Of a stretch of 21,335 nt of DNA, positions 13,035 to 21,335 are shown piece after piece. The position numbers and the translations under genes are program-made. The notes beneath the pieces were generated by a model. The model was given only the letters and a program-made list of their open reading frames with translations, did not search any database and had not been told where the DNA came from. Source of the stretch: Hyphomicrobiales bacterium (GTDB lineage: Bacteria; Pseudomonadota; Alphaproteobacteria; Rhizobiales; Xanthobacteraceae); assembly GCA_016210825.1 (NCBI GenBank), contig JACQTM010000392.1, positions 1 to 21,335 on the forward strand, written 5' to 3'. Numbering within the stretch: position 1 is the first letter of the stretch; every line of letters starts with the position of its first letter.

Positions 13035-14588
13035 GTGATATCCGGCAATCAACCGAATGGCATGTTGGCTTCGCTGCATTCCGATGCGAGCACAACACTC
13101 GACAAGATATTTGCCCTGGCCGCTTTGCGGCAACCGGAAAGGCTGGCACTCATCGACCCGCCAAACCGGCAACGCTTTACCGACGGCATCCCGAAGCGCC
13201 TCACCTATGGGCAAGCCGATTACGCCATATCCACGATTGCCGCGCGATTGCGCCAAATGCAATTGCCGGATCATGCCGTCGTTGCGATCCAACTTCCCAA
13301 TGTTGTCGAGGCCGTATTGACCATTCTCGGCGTCATGCGTGCCGGATACGTGGCCGCCCCACTCCCCTTGCTTTGGCGCCATGCTGATTGCGTCGCGGCG
13401 CTGAGCAGACTGGGGGTCAAGGCGATTGTTACGTGTTGCCGCCTCAACGCGATGGAGCCATGCCGTGTCGCGATGGAGGTTGCCTCTCGGCTGTTTGCGA
13501 TCCGTTATGTCTGCGCGTTCGGACAAAATCTACCGAACGGCGTTGTTGCACTCGACGATGTTTTCGACGCCCATAGTGATAAATCCATTTCCGTAGCCGG
13601 TCGCACCGACAACGACGCGGGCCGCGTTGCCGTGGTGACATTCGACATGCAACGGGATGGTCCCGTTCCCATGCCGCGCACGCATCTTCAAGTTATCGCC
13701 GGCGGACTTGCGCCTTTGATCGAGAGTGGGGCCGCCGAGAATGCAATGATTCTGTCTTGTATACCGCTTGGCTCGTTTGCCGGGCTTGCTATTGCACTTG
13801 TACCCTGGCTGCTAACGCGCGGAACGCTCGTGCTGCACACGCCGTTCGATCCGCCGACCCTCGCAGCCCAATTCCACGAGCACGATCCCGATCTCGTTAT
13901 TCTGCCCGGCCCGCTGGTGTCACGCATATCTCAAGCCGGCCTTCTCGGCGCACCCGCGGCGGTCAAAGCGATATTGTCGATCTGGCGTGCACCGGAACGG
14001 CTGCAAGGCGCCGAGCCCTGGCAAGACTCGAAGACCGCTCTTGTCGATCTGATTGCATTCGGCGAGATTGGGCTGCTCGCCGCGCGGCGCGGCGCCGACG
14101 GCCATCCCGTGCCGCTCACCGTTGGGCCAATCACCGTGCCGCGCGTTGCTGCAAGGGCGACCATCGTTGCCGAAATCAGGCGTACGGACGCCGGCACACT
14201 TGGGCTGCGCGGGCCAATGGTGTGCCAACATCCTGATCCTACATTTGGGCGAGACGATGCAATGACGACCCCCGATGGTCTTGCCGATACGGGATTTCCA
14301 TGCCGTCTCGAGCGCGACAAGCAGACAATCGCGATCACCGGACCGCCACCCGGCATGGTCGGTGTCGGCGGTTACCGGTTCGCACTTCGCAAATTACAAG
14401 AGCTTGTGAGCCAAGTGGATCGTGGCGGTACAATCGCGGCGCTTCCCGACACCCTCACCGGACACCGGCTTGCAGGCCATGCTTCCGACCGGTGCGCGAT
14501 GCGCAAGACGTTGGCCGATCTTGGCGCGAATGCGTTGATCGCCGCCGCGTTCAACGAACGGCCAGTCGCTGCGATAAAGCAGGCCTGA
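13035..14588 (+). CDS. Degenerate acyl-CoA synthetase-like (class I adenylate-forming) protein
   Basis: A 517-residue protein with the overall plan of AMP-forming acyl-CoA synthetases, but with the catalytic motifs worn away. The N-terminal fold is recognisable (LTYGQADYAISTIAARL, VAIQLPNVVEAVLTILGVMRAGYVAAPLP). Where the Ser/Thr/Gly-rich phosphate loop should stand (about 200-217) it has TFDMQRDGPVPMPRTH, keeping only the trailing RTH. The YGxTE motif appears as FGEIG (342-346). The usual TGD aspartate is replaced: DTGF at 418-421. GVGGYRFALRKLQELV is kept like the hinge region, but no C-terminal PxxxxGK lysine is evident. It is probably not an ordinary ligase. GTG 13035 follows GAGGG with seven bases between and lies 13 bases after the binding-protein gene. 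The open frame extends upstream to 12825, but that part overlaps the previous gene and looks non-homologous. Confidence 0.78.
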   Translation: MISGNQPNGMLASLHSDASTTLDKIFALAALRQPERLALIDPPNRQRFTDGIPKRLTYGQADYAISTIAARLRQMQLPDHAVVAIQLPNVVEAVLTILGVMRAGYVAAPLPLLWRHADCVAALSRLGVKAIVTCCRLNAMEPCRVAMEVASRLFAIRYVCAFGQNLPNGVVALDDVFDAHSDKSISVAGRTDNDAGRVAVVTFDMQRDGPVPMPRTHLQVIAGGLAPLIESGAAENAMILSCIPLGSFAGLAIALVPWLLTRGTLVLHTPFDPPTLAAQFHEHDPDLVILPGPLVSRISQAGLLGAPAAVKAILSIWRAPERLQGAEPWQDSKTALVDLIAFGEIGLLAARRGADGHPVPLTVGPITVPRVAARATIVAEIRRTDAGTLGLRGPMVCQHPDPTFGRDDAMTTPDGLADTGFPCRLERDKQTIAITGPPPGMVGVGGYRFALRKLQELVSQVDRGGTIAALPDTLTGHRLAGHASDRCAMRKTLADLGANALIAAAFNERPVAAIKQA

Positions 14589-14616
14589 TTGGCGACTGAA
14601 CTCGCCGCCGCATAAT
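14589..14616 (+). promoter_or_regulatory. Candidate promoter of the DsbA-family gene
   Basis: TTGGCG (14589-14594), a 16-base spacer and CATAAT (14611-14616) match the sigma-70 pattern at four and five of six positions. It begins right after the stop of the preceding gene and would give a leader of about 83 bases before ATG 14706, so the DsbA-family gene may be transcribed on its own. Confidence 0.45.
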
Positions 14617-14705
14617 TAGTGCGAATGGCGCAGCGGTGGTTGCCGGAACGTGATTGGCCACCTAGGTTAGCGGGCAGTTTTCCATCGCTTGACGAGGCTC
14701 ATGGC

Positions 14706-15401
14706 ATGTCCGTATCGCCGAATTCATCGCCGCTGCTAATCGACGTCGTGTCGGACGTCGTCTGCCCGTGGTGCTTCATTGGCAAGAGCCGTCTGCAAAA
14801 GGCCATCGCGCTCAAACCCGATATTCCGGTGGAAGTGCGCTGGCGGCCCTATTTCCTCAACGATTGGATTCCGCGCGAAGGGATCAGCCGCGCGGACTAT
14901 CTGACCAAGAAATTCGGTTCGGTCGAGCGCTACGAAGGTATCGCAGGCCGAGTGGTGATGGCTGCCGCGGCCGAAGGCCTGACCTACGATCCAAAATCGA
15001 TTAGTCGCCAGCCGAATACGCTCGATTGCCACAGACTCATTCTCTGGGCTGGCAATACCGGCAACTCGGCGCGAATGAAGCAGCGACTGATGGATCTTTA
15101 TTTTACTGAGGGTGCCGATCTCACCGACCGGGCGACCCTCGTTCGCGCGGCCACCGATTGCGGGATGGACGAGGATGCCGTGGCGAAACTGCTGGCGAGC
15201 GATACCGACGTCGGCCGCATCACGCAGGAGGCCAATTCCGCCAAGGAAGCCGGCATCGAGGGCGTGCCTTGCTTCATCTTTGGCGGAGTTCTCGCGGTTT
15301 CCGGCGCGCAGGCGCCCGAGTATCTCGCTGACGCCATCGAGCGCGCGGCGGCCGAGCGTGATCGTCGCCCCTCGGAATCACATGCTAGTACCGTTGAATA
15401 A
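14706..15401 (+). CDS. DsbA family oxidoreductase, FrnE-like
   Basis: A 231-residue thioredoxin-fold protein of the FrnE/2-hydroxychromene-2-carboxylate isomerase-like group. The active-site motif CPWC is at 20-23, directly after the first beta strand (LLIDVVSDVV), and the cis-proline loop is GIEGVPCFIFGG with an extra cysteine beside the proline. The helical insert carries RWRPYFLNDWIP. There is no signal peptide, so it should act in the cytoplasm as a dithiol oxidoreductase or isomerase, unlike periplasmic DsbA. ATG 14706 has GAGG about nine bases upstream and gives the natural N-terminus. The frame is open back to 14619, but those extra 29 residues look unrelated to the family. It ends 16 bases from the convergent mfd gene, with no hairpin terminator visible between them. 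Confidence 0.9.
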   Translation: MSVSPNSSPLLIDVVSDVVCPWCFIGKSRLQKAIALKPDIPVEVRWRPYFLNDWIPREGISRADYLTKKFGSVERYEGIAGRVVMAAAAEGLTYDPKSISRQPNTLDCHRLILWAGNTGNSARMKQRLMDLYFTEGADLTDRATLVRAATDCGMDEDAVAKLLASDTDVGRITQEANSAKEAGIEGVPCFIFGGVLAVSGAQAPEYLADAIERAAAERDRRPSESHASTVE

Positions 15402-15417
15402 TCTGCCGAAAATTCCG

Positions 15418-18400
15418 CTATGCCGCCTTTGCATGCTCGGCGAGCGCAACAAGGCTGCGCAGGATTTCCGTCGTGCCTCTTAGGCGTTGCTCCGGCATTT
15501 CCCAATCGTCGAAAAATACGACTTTCATGTCAGGCCGCACTCGCGCCTCGCTGCCTTGGTCGCGAATATAGGCGATCAACCCATCCGGATTGGCGAACGT
15601 GTTGTCGCGGAAGGCAAGCACCGCGCCCTTTGGGCCAGTCTCAATCTTTTCGACATTGGCTCGGAGACACAACGTCTTGATAGCGACAATCCTTAAAAGA
15701 TGCTCGACTTCCTCGGGCAGTGGACCGAAGCGATCGATCAACTCCGCGCCGAAGGCATCGATTTCGTGCTCGCCTGCGATCTCGGCGAGGCGGCGGTAGA
15801 GTGCTAGGCGCACGGCCAGATCGGCCACGTAGTCCTCGGGGATAAGCACCGGCATACCGATGGTAATTTGCGGCGACCAGCGGTCGGCCACTGGCTCGGC
15901 AATGCCCGCTTTGAGGCTCAATACAGCCTCTTCGAGCATCTGTTGGTAAAGCTCGAAGCCGACTTCCTTGATATGTCCCGATTGCTCCTCACCGAGCAAA
16001 TTGCCGGCACCACGGATGTCGAGATCATGAGAGGCGAGTTGAAAGCCCGCGCCCAATGTATCAAGCGACTGCAAAACCTTTAGCCGTCGTTCGGCTTGCG
16101 CCGTGATCTGCTTTTGCACCGGCAATGTCAGCAACGCGTAGGCGCGCACCTTCGCTCGTCCTACGCGCCCGCGCAATTGATAGAGCTGCGCCAACCCGAA
16201 ACGGTCGGCGCGGTGCACGATCAGCGTATTCGCCGTCGGGATGTCGAGGCCAGATTCAATGATCGTGGTCGATAGCAATACGTCGTACTTGCCGTCGTAA
16301 AATGCCGACATGATGTCTTCAAGCATCGTTGCCGGCATTTGGCCGTGCGCTACGCCAACGTGGACCTCGGGCACATTCTTGTCGAGGAAGTTCTTGGCGC
16401 CGGCCAAGTCCTCGATGCGCGGACAGACATAGAAGGATTGGCCACCGCGATAGCGCTCGCGCAATAGCGCTTCGCGCACTACCAGCGGGTCGAAAGGCGA
16501 AACGAAAGTACGCACCGTCAGCCGGTCAACCGGTGGTGATGCGATGATGGAGAGATCGCGCACACCGGTAAGCGCAAGCTGCAACGTACGCGGGATCGGC
16601 GTCGCCGTCAGTGTGAGTACGTGCACCTCCGCGCGCAATTGCTTGAGCTTCTCCTTGTGCGCTACCCCGAAATGTTGCTCCTCGTCCACCACCAGCAGGC
16701 CCAGGTCCTTGAATCGAATCGTCTTGCCGAGCAGCGCGTGCGTTCCGATGACGATATCGATCCCGCCATCAGCGATTCCTTTTCTCACATTGGCGAGGTC
16801 GGCATGGGAGACGAGCCGCGATGCCTGGCCGATATGAACCGGGAACCCGCGGAAACGGTCGGTGAAGGTCTTAAAATGCTGCCGGGCAAGTAAGGTCGTG
16901 GGCACAACCACGGCCACTTGCTTGCCGCTCATGACCGCGATGAAGGCCGCGCGCAGAGCGACCTCGGTCTTGCCAAAACCGACGTCGCCGCAAATCAGCC
17001 GGTCCATCGGACGGCCGGCGGATAAATCATCGATGACAGCATCAATCGCGGCCTGTTGGTCTTCCGTTTCCTCGTAAGGAAAGCCGGCGCAGAATTCGTC
17101 ATAGGCGCCGTGCGCCACCGCTAGTTTTGGCGCCTCGCGCAATTTGCGCTCGGCTGCGACCTTGATGAGCTCGCCCGCGATTTCACGGATGCGGCTCTTC
17201 AGGCGTGCCTTGCGCGCCTGCCAAGCGCCACCGCCGAGCCGGTCGAGGTCGACGCTCGTCTCCTCGGCGCCGTAGCGCGACAAGAGCTCGATATTTTCGA
17301 CTGGAAGGTAAAGCTTATCGCCCGCGGCATAGTGGATTTCCAGGCAATCGTGCGGCGCGCTGGCCGCCTCGATATTCTGCAACCCGACAAACCGTCCGAT
17401 GCCGTGATCAACATGGACGACGAGATCGCCGGCGGCGAGGCTCGTCGCCTCAGCGATGAAGTTCTCCGCCCGTCGCGAGGCGCGGCGCGGCCGCACCAGC
17501 CGGTCGCCGAGAATGTCCTGCTCGCTGATGACAGCGACATCGGTGGTCTCAAATCCGGATTCCAAGCCGAGCACCGCAAGCGTAACGTCGGATCGCGGCC
17601 GCGCCAAGGCTTCCGGCCAGGAGCGAATGGAAACAAGATTGTGCAAACCGTGATCGGCGAGGACGTGGTGCATGCGCTCGCGCGAGCCTTCACTCCAAAG
17701 TGCGAGCGCAACACGCTTGCCGGCCGATTGCAGGGCCATCACATGCGCAGTCAGCGCATCGAACACTCTTGCATTCGGCTCCGCGCGCTCGGCGGCAAAG
17801 TCACGCCCTCGATGCGCCGCGATATCGATCGTTCCCGCCCGATCGGGAACGCTGAACGAAGTGAACCGCACCAACGCCGAAGCTTCGAGACGAGAACGCC
17901 ACTCCTTTTCAGACAGATAAAGGCGGTCCGCGGGAAGCGGCTTATATCCCGGGCCGGTATCCGCGCTCAGCCCTTGCAGTCGCGCGTCGTGGTAGTCGGC
18001 GATTTGCGCGAGGCGTTCATGAGCCGCGTCTTCCGCGAGCGGCTCGATCGCGACCGGCGAGCCAGCAAAATACTCAAACAACGTATCGAGGCGTTCGTGA
18101 AAGAGCGGCAGCCAATGCTCCATGCCGGGGTAACGCCGGCCTTCGCTCACGGCTGCATAAAGCGGATCGTCCGGTGCCGGCGCGCCGAATGACGCAACAT
18201 AACCTTGACGAAATCGCCGGATCGTCTCGCCCGTGAGTTGAAATTCCGCAACCGGCACAAGGTTCAGCGCGCACAATTGGTCGGTCGTGCGCTGCGTTTC
18301 CGGATCGAAACTTCGAATGGACTCAAGGGTGTCCCCGAAAAAATCGAACCGCACCGGCTCGGTCATGCCCGGTGGAAAGAGATCGAGAATGCCGCCGCGA

Positions 18401-18930
18401 ACCGCATAATCGCCAGCCTCGCGCACCGTCGATGCGCGCATGAACCCATTGAGCTCGAGCCACCGCGTTACCGCCTCCATCCCGATCACATTGCCGGGCG
18501 CAGCCGAGAGCGCCTGTTTCGCGATAAGATTTTTCGACGGCACGCGCTGGAGCGCGGCGTTCACCGTGGTCAACAGCACCGATGGCCGTTCGCGGCCCGA
18601 GACGTTGGCGAGCCGTGAAAGCGCGGCCATGCGTTGCGCCACAGCGCCCGCATGGGGAGAGACGCGGTCGTATGGCAAGCAATCCCAGGCCGGAAATTCG
18701 AGAATTTCGATGTCTGGCGCAAAAAATGCGATGCCACGCGAAAGCGCGGCCATGCGCGGGCCGTCACGGCAGACGACGACAAGGCTCGTCGCTGGGGCCG
18801 CCGCGCGCACCGCAATCGTGCGCGCGAGGTCGGCGATCACGAGACCCTCGGCGCCGTCAGCGACGCCTGCGAGCGTCAACGGGCGCCCAGCGGCAAGCAA
18901 GTCGATGGGGGGGTGAGCGTTACTCGTCAC
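15418..18930 (-). CDS. mfd: Transcription-repair coupling factor Mfd
   Basis: A 1170-residue protein, close to E. coli Mfd (1148). Mfd recognises RNA polymerase stalled at a lesion, pushes it off the DNA with its ATP-driven translocase and recruits UvrA. Visible parts in order: the N-terminal UvrB-like domain (ending around 330), the RNA-polymerase-interaction region beginning at LAAGDLVVHVDHGIGRFVGL, and the RecG-like helicase core. The core has Walker A GDVGFGKTE at 648-656, the DEEQH box at 749-753, TATPIPRTL, and the LYQLRGRVGR motif VI. The TRCF C-terminal domain follows (AVRLALYRRLAEI). The start GTG 18930 overlaps the sdhE stop as GTGA, so translation is coupled and mfd depends on the sdhE promoter. 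No better start exists nearby. It shares helicase-core similarity with recG at the right of the window. Confidence 0.97.
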   Translation of the reverse strand: MTSNAHPPIDLLAAGRPLTLAGVADGAEGLVIADLARTIAVRAAAPATSLVVVCRDGPRMAALSRGIAFFAPDIEILEFPAWDCLPYDRVSPHAGAVAQRMAALSRLANVSGRERPSVLLTTVNAALQRVPSKNLIAKQALSAAPGNVIGMEAVTRWLELNGFMRASTVREAGDYAVRGGILDLFPPGMTEPVRFDFFGDTLESIRSFDPETQRTTDQLCALNLVPVAEFQLTGETIRRFRQGYVASFGAPAPDDPLYAAVSEGRRYPGMEHWLPLFHERLDTLFEYFAGSPVAIEPLAEDAAHERLAQIADYHDARLQGLSADTGPGYKPLPADRLYLSEKEWRSRLEASALVRFTSFSVPDRAGTIDIAAHRGRDFAAERAEPNARVFDALTAHVMALQSAGKRVALALWSEGSRERMHHVLADHGLHNLVSIRSWPEALARPRSDVTLAVLGLESGFETTDVAVISEQDILGDRLVRPRRASRRAENFIAEATSLAAGDLVVHVDHGIGRFVGLQNIEAASAPHDCLEIHYAAGDKLYLPVENIELLSRYGAEETSVDLDRLGGGAWQARKARLKSRIREIAGELIKVAAERKLREAPKLAVAHGAYDEFCAGFPYEETEDQQAAIDAVIDDLSAGRPMDRLICGDVGFGKTEVALRAAFIAVMSGKQVAVVVPTTLLARQHFKTFTDRFRGFPVHIGQASRLVSHADLANVRKGIADGGIDIVIGTHALLGKTIRFKDLGLLVVDEEQHFGVAHKEKLKQLRAEVHVLTLTATPIPRTLQLALTGVRDLSIIASPPVDRLTVRTFVSPFDPLVVREALLRERYRGGQSFYVCPRIEDLAGAKNFLDKNVPEVHVGVAHGQMPATMLEDIMSAFYDGKYDVLLSTTIIESGLDIPTANTLIVHRADRFGLAQLYQLRGRVGRAKVRAYALLTLPVQKQITAQAERRLKVLQSLDTLGAGFQLASHDLDIRGAGNLLGEEQSGHIKEVGFELYQQMLEEAVLSLKAGIAEPVADRWSPQITIGMPVLIPEDYVADLAVRLALYRRLAEIAGEHEIDAFGAELIDRFGPLPEEVEHLLRIVAIKTLCLRANVEKIETGPKGAVLAFRDNTFANPDGLIAYIRDQGSEARVRPDMKVVFFDDWEMPEQRLRGTTEILRSLVALAEHAKAA

Positions 18931-19217
18931 GGCTTATCACCATGCCGGTGAAATGCGCGCAACCGCTGCATAAGCGCCGTTTCATAATCAGCGGGCGCTG
19001 CGGTCTCGCCCACGACCCATCCGTAAAGATCGTGATCGGGTACAATCATCAGCCGTTCGAATTCATCGAGATCGCGCTCGTTGAAATCCGCGATGCAGGC
19101 GTCGGCGAAGGGGCCAAGCACCAAATCCATTTCACGGATGCCGCGATGCCAGGCGCGGAACAGCAATTTCCGCCGGCGCGGGTCCAGCCCCTCGCTCGAT
19201 CGCGTCGACCCGGTCAT
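18927..19217 (-). CDS. sdhE: Succinate dehydrogenase assembly factor 2 (FAD assembly factor SdhE)
   Basis: A 96-residue cytoplasmic protein of the SdhE/Sdh5 (DUF339) family, which helps attach FAD covalently to the flavoprotein subunit SdhA. The signature RGxxE is at 25-29 (RGIRE), in the usual setting of KLLFRAWHRGIREMD. The later part has FADACIADFNERDLDEFERLM and a tryptophan (YGWV) typical of the five-helix fold. ATG 19217 is chosen because GGAG lies five bases upstream; GTG 19223 would add only two residues. The stop TGA overlaps the mfd GTG start. A sigma-70 promoter is visible about 45-73 bases upstream. The sdhE-mfd order with a divergent recG appears typical for Rhizobiales (from general knowledge, not checked here). 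No sdh genes are in the window. Confidence 0.94.
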   Translation of the reverse strand: MTGSTRSSEGLDPRRRKLLFRAWHRGIREMDLVLGPFADACIADFNERDLDEFERLMIVPDHDLYGWVVGETAAPADYETALMQRLRAFHRHGDKP

Positions 19218-19222
19218 GCGCA

Positions 19223-19226
19223 CTCC
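19223..19226 (-). promoter_or_regulatory. Ribosome binding site of sdhE
   Basis: GGAG on the minus strand, five bases before ATG 19217. It overlaps the alternative GTG 19223 codon and so decides in favour of the ATG. Confidence 0.7.
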
Positions 19227-19261
19227 GCAACGCCAAAAGCCCGGACGGGCCGGGCGGGAGT

Positions 19262-19290
19262 TATATAGACCAGCCTTCCCCCACTGTCAG
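19262..19290 (-). promoter_or_regulatory. Sigma-70 type promoter of sdhE-mfd
   Basis: On the minus strand CTGACA (19285-19290, five of six to TTGACA), a spacer of exactly 17 bases and TATATA (19262-19267, four of six to TATAAT). Predicted transcription starts near 19255, giving a leader of about 38 bases. This is the best promoter match in the window. No comparable pair was found for recG on the other strand. Confidence 0.7.
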
Positions 19291-19357
19291 CGGCAACGTT
19301 GCGCGGCGCGCCATGACACGCGACCATGGTGGCCGATTTGCATCATCCGAGGCAGCC

Positions 19358-21335
19358 ATGCGGCCAAGCCTGCTCGACACGCTATTCGCCCCGCTCACCA
19401 GTCTCTCCGGCGTCGGCCCGAAACTGGAGAAGCTCTATCGCCACTTATTTAATCGCGAGGAGCAAGGCGCACGCGTGCTCGATCTGTTGCTGCATCTTCC
19501 GAGCGGCGCGGTAGATCGGCGGGCGCGGCCGAAGCTTCGCGACGTCCAACAAGGAACGGTCGTCACCGTCGCGGTGACAATCGACCGCCACAAGCCCTCG
19601 CCGCCCAGCCGTTCGCGCGCGCCCTATCGCATCTTTGCATCCGACGAGACCGGCGACATTACCCTCGTCTATTTCAATGCCCGCAAGGACTATCTGGAGA
19701 AACTACTTCCGCTCGGCGAGAAGCGCTACGTCTCCGGCCAGACTGCGCTCTATGACGGCATGCTGCAGATGGTGCATCCCGATCGCGTGGTAAGCGAGAA
19801 GGATCTCGCCACCTTGCCACCGGTCGAGCCGGTTTACCCGCTGACCGAAGGATTGTCGCTTCATCAAGTGCGCCGCGCCATAGACAGCGCATTACCAAGG
19901 ATTCCGCGTCTGCCTGAATGGCAGGATGCTGCATGGCTCGCGCGCAATCGTTTTCCCGCATTCGACGCTGCGCTTAAAACTCTCCATCGTCCCGTCGAGC
20001 CCGCCGACATTTTGCCTGATCGGCCGGCTTGGACACGGCTTGCTTACGACGAATTGCTCGCAGGTCAACTCGCATTGGCGCTGCTACGTGCCCGCCATAG
20101 GCGGCAGGCTGGCCGGCCGAGCGCAGGCGACGGACATTTGCGCAAAGCTATCATTGCCGCGCTACCCTACTCGCTCACGCTGTCGCAACACGCTGCCATC
20201 GATGCCATTGTCGGCGACCTCGGTAGGGCGCAACGCATGCTGCGCATACTCCAGGGCGACGTCGGCTCAGGCAAGACCGTCGTGGCATTGCTTGCGGCCG
20301 CCGCTGTCGCCGAAGCGCGACGTCAGGCCGCCTTGATGGCGCCGACAGAGATACTCGCGCGCCAGCATCTGCAGACTATTGCGCCCTTGGCCGAGGCGGC
20401 GGGAATGCGCATCGCCATCCTCACCGGACGCGAGCGAGGAGGTGAACGCGATCAAACGCTTGAACGGCTTGCCAACCGGGACATCGATCTTCTGATCGGC
20501 ACACATGCGCTGTTCCAGGAAGAGGTCGCCTTTGCCGATCTCGCGCTCGCGATCGTGGACGAGCAGCATCGCTTTGGCGTGCACCAGCGGCTCGCACTCG
20601 CGCGCAAGGGCGAAGCCGTGGACGTTCTCGTAATGACCGCGACGCCGATCCCGCGCACGCTCGTGCTGACTTATTTCGGCGATATGGACATATCGGAATT
20701 GCGTGAGAAGCCCGCGGGCCGCCAGCCTATCGATACGCGGACCGTCCCGCTGTCACGCCTTGAGGAAGTCGTCGAAGCGGTTGGCCGCGCGCTCGATGCC
20801 GGCGGCCGGGTCTATTGGGTATGCCCGCTGGTTGAGGAATCTGAACTGATCGATCTCGCCGCCGCCGAGGAGCGTTTCGCGGTTTTGCGCAAGCGCTTCG
20901 GCGCGCGCGTTGATCTTGTTCATGGCCGCATGAAGGGCGCCGACAAAGATAAGGCCATGGCGCGCTTTGCGTCCGGCGAGACGAGACTTCTTGTCGCCAC
21001 GACAGTGATCGAGGTTGGCGTCGATGTCCCAACCGCGACCGTGATGGTGATCGAGCACGCCGAACGCTTCGGGCTCGCGCAGCTGCACCAGTTGCGCGGC
21101 CGCATCGGTCGCGGCCGCGATCGCTCAACGTGTATCCTGCTCTATAACGGTCCGCTCGGTGATACCGCCAAGGCCCGACTTGCCATCATGCGCGAGACCG
21201 AGGACGGTTTTCGCATCGCCGAGGAGGATTTAAAGCTGCGCGGCGAAGGTGACGTGCTCGGGACACGCCAGAGCGGCATGCCGGGTTTTCGCGTGGCGCG
21301 CATCGAGACACACGGCGCGCTGCTTGCGCCAGCGC
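19358..21335 (+). CDS. recG: ATP-dependent DNA helicase RecG, C-terminus cut by window edge
   Basis: 659 residues are present of an expected total near 700. RecG is the branch-migrating helicase that reverses stalled replication forks and processes Holliday junctions. The N-terminal part has the opening LTSLSGVGPKLEKLYRHL (a helix-hairpin-helix-like GVGP) and the OB-fold wedge domain (about 60-150, with DETGDITLVYFN). The helicase core shows Walker A GDVGSGKT at 300-307, TEILARQH, the DEQH box at 401-404, TATPIPRTL, VATTVIEVGVDVP and the LHQLRGRIGRG motif VI. The ending GEGDVLGTRQSGMPGFRVA is the RecG-specific TRG-type region. ATG 19358 follows GAGG with five bases between. It is divergent from sdhE-mfd with 140 bases between the two start codons. 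Confidence 0.97.
   Translation, partial: MRPSLLDTLFAPLTSLSGVGPKLEKLYRHLFNREEQGARVLDLLLHLPSGAVDRRARPKLRDVQQGTVVTVAVTIDRHKPSPPSRSRAPYRIFASDETGDITLVYFNARKDYLEKLLPLGEKRYVSGQTALYDGMLQMVHPDRVVSEKDLATLPPVEPVYPLTEGLSLHQVRRAIDSALPRIPRLPEWQDAAWLARNRFPAFDAALKTLHRPVEPADILPDRPAWTRLAYDELLAGQLALALLRARHRRQAGRPSAGDGHLRKAIIAALPYSLTLSQHAAIDAIVGDLGRAQRMLRILQGDVGSGKTVVALLAAAAVAEARRQAALMAPTEILARQHLQTIAPLAEAAGMRIAILTGRERGGERDQTLERLANRDIDLLIGTHALFQEEVAFADLALAIVDEQHRFGVHQRLALARKGEAVDVLVMTATPIPRTLVLTYFGDMDISELREKPAGRQPIDTRTVPLSRLEEVVEAVGRALDAGGRVYWVCPLVEESELIDLAAAEERFAVLRKRFGARVDLVHGRMKGADKDKAMARFASGETRLLVATTVIEVGVDVPTATVMVIEHAERFGLAQLHQLRGRIGRGRDRSTCILLYNGPLGDTAKARLAIMRETEDGFRIAEEDLKLRGEGDVLGTRQSGMPGFRVARIETHGALLAPA

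Noticed and set aside
15402..15417. Terminator between the DsbA-family gene and mfd
   Set aside because: Only 16 bases separate the convergent stops, and no hairpin is formed there.
17332..18192. Plus-strand open frame of 286 codons
   Set aside because: It is antisense to mfd, whose motifs are continuous through the region; this is a typical shadow frame of GC-rich coding DNA.

Overview
The window is a gene-dense, GC-rich stretch of ordinary chromosome from an alphaproteobacterium, most likely the order Hyphomicrobiales (Rhizobiales). The pointers are a phosphatidylcholine synthase of the bacterial Pcs type, an IalB (invasion-associated locus B) protein, an alphaproteobacterial-type HspQ, and the mfd-sdhE/recG neighbourhood. 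Sixteen genes are complete, and one at each end is cut by the window edge (a CPBP protease at the left, recG at the right). I see no rRNA, tRNA, CRISPR array, phage gene, transposase or attachment site, and no intergenic gap exceeds 270 bases.

Positions 1-5989 (all minus strand) read, in order of transcription: DUF2182 membrane protein, DUF1326 protein, phosphatidylcholine synthase (pcs), TerC-family membrane protein, SDR oxidoreductase, quinone oxidoreductase (qor-like), a small c-type cytochrome, and a CPBP intramembrane protease. The first five are 10-21 bases apart and are probably one transcript. A 120-base gap precedes the qor-like gene, which may start a second unit with the cytochrome and protease. 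The theme is membrane: lipid synthesis, metal handling, redox and a membrane protease.

Positions 5990-9643 hold a UbiH/UbiF-family FAD hydroxylase (+), which meets a CaiB/BaiF-family protein (-) so closely that the two stop codons share the bases TTAA. A malyl-CoA-lyase-like protein (+) is divergent from the CaiB/BaiF gene. hspQ (+) follows, then a clear hairpin terminator that serves both hspQ and the convergent ialB-family gene.

Positions 10142-15401 hold the IalB protein (-), and divergently a YejA-like solute-binding protein, an acyl-CoA-synthetase-like protein that has lost the catalytic signatures of its family, and a FrnE-like DsbA-family protein (all +). The binding protein has no permease or ATPase genes beside it.

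Positions 15418-21335 hold the repair block: sdhE and mfd overlap by four bases on the minus strand behind a good sigma-70 promoter, and recG runs divergently off the right edge.

I found no clear new system. The best leads are the degenerate adenylate-forming protein coupled to an orphan binding protein, the cysteine-rich DUF2182/DUF1326 pair placed at the head of the pcs cluster, and the freestanding cytochrome that resembles the C-terminal domain of membrane urate oxidase PuuD.
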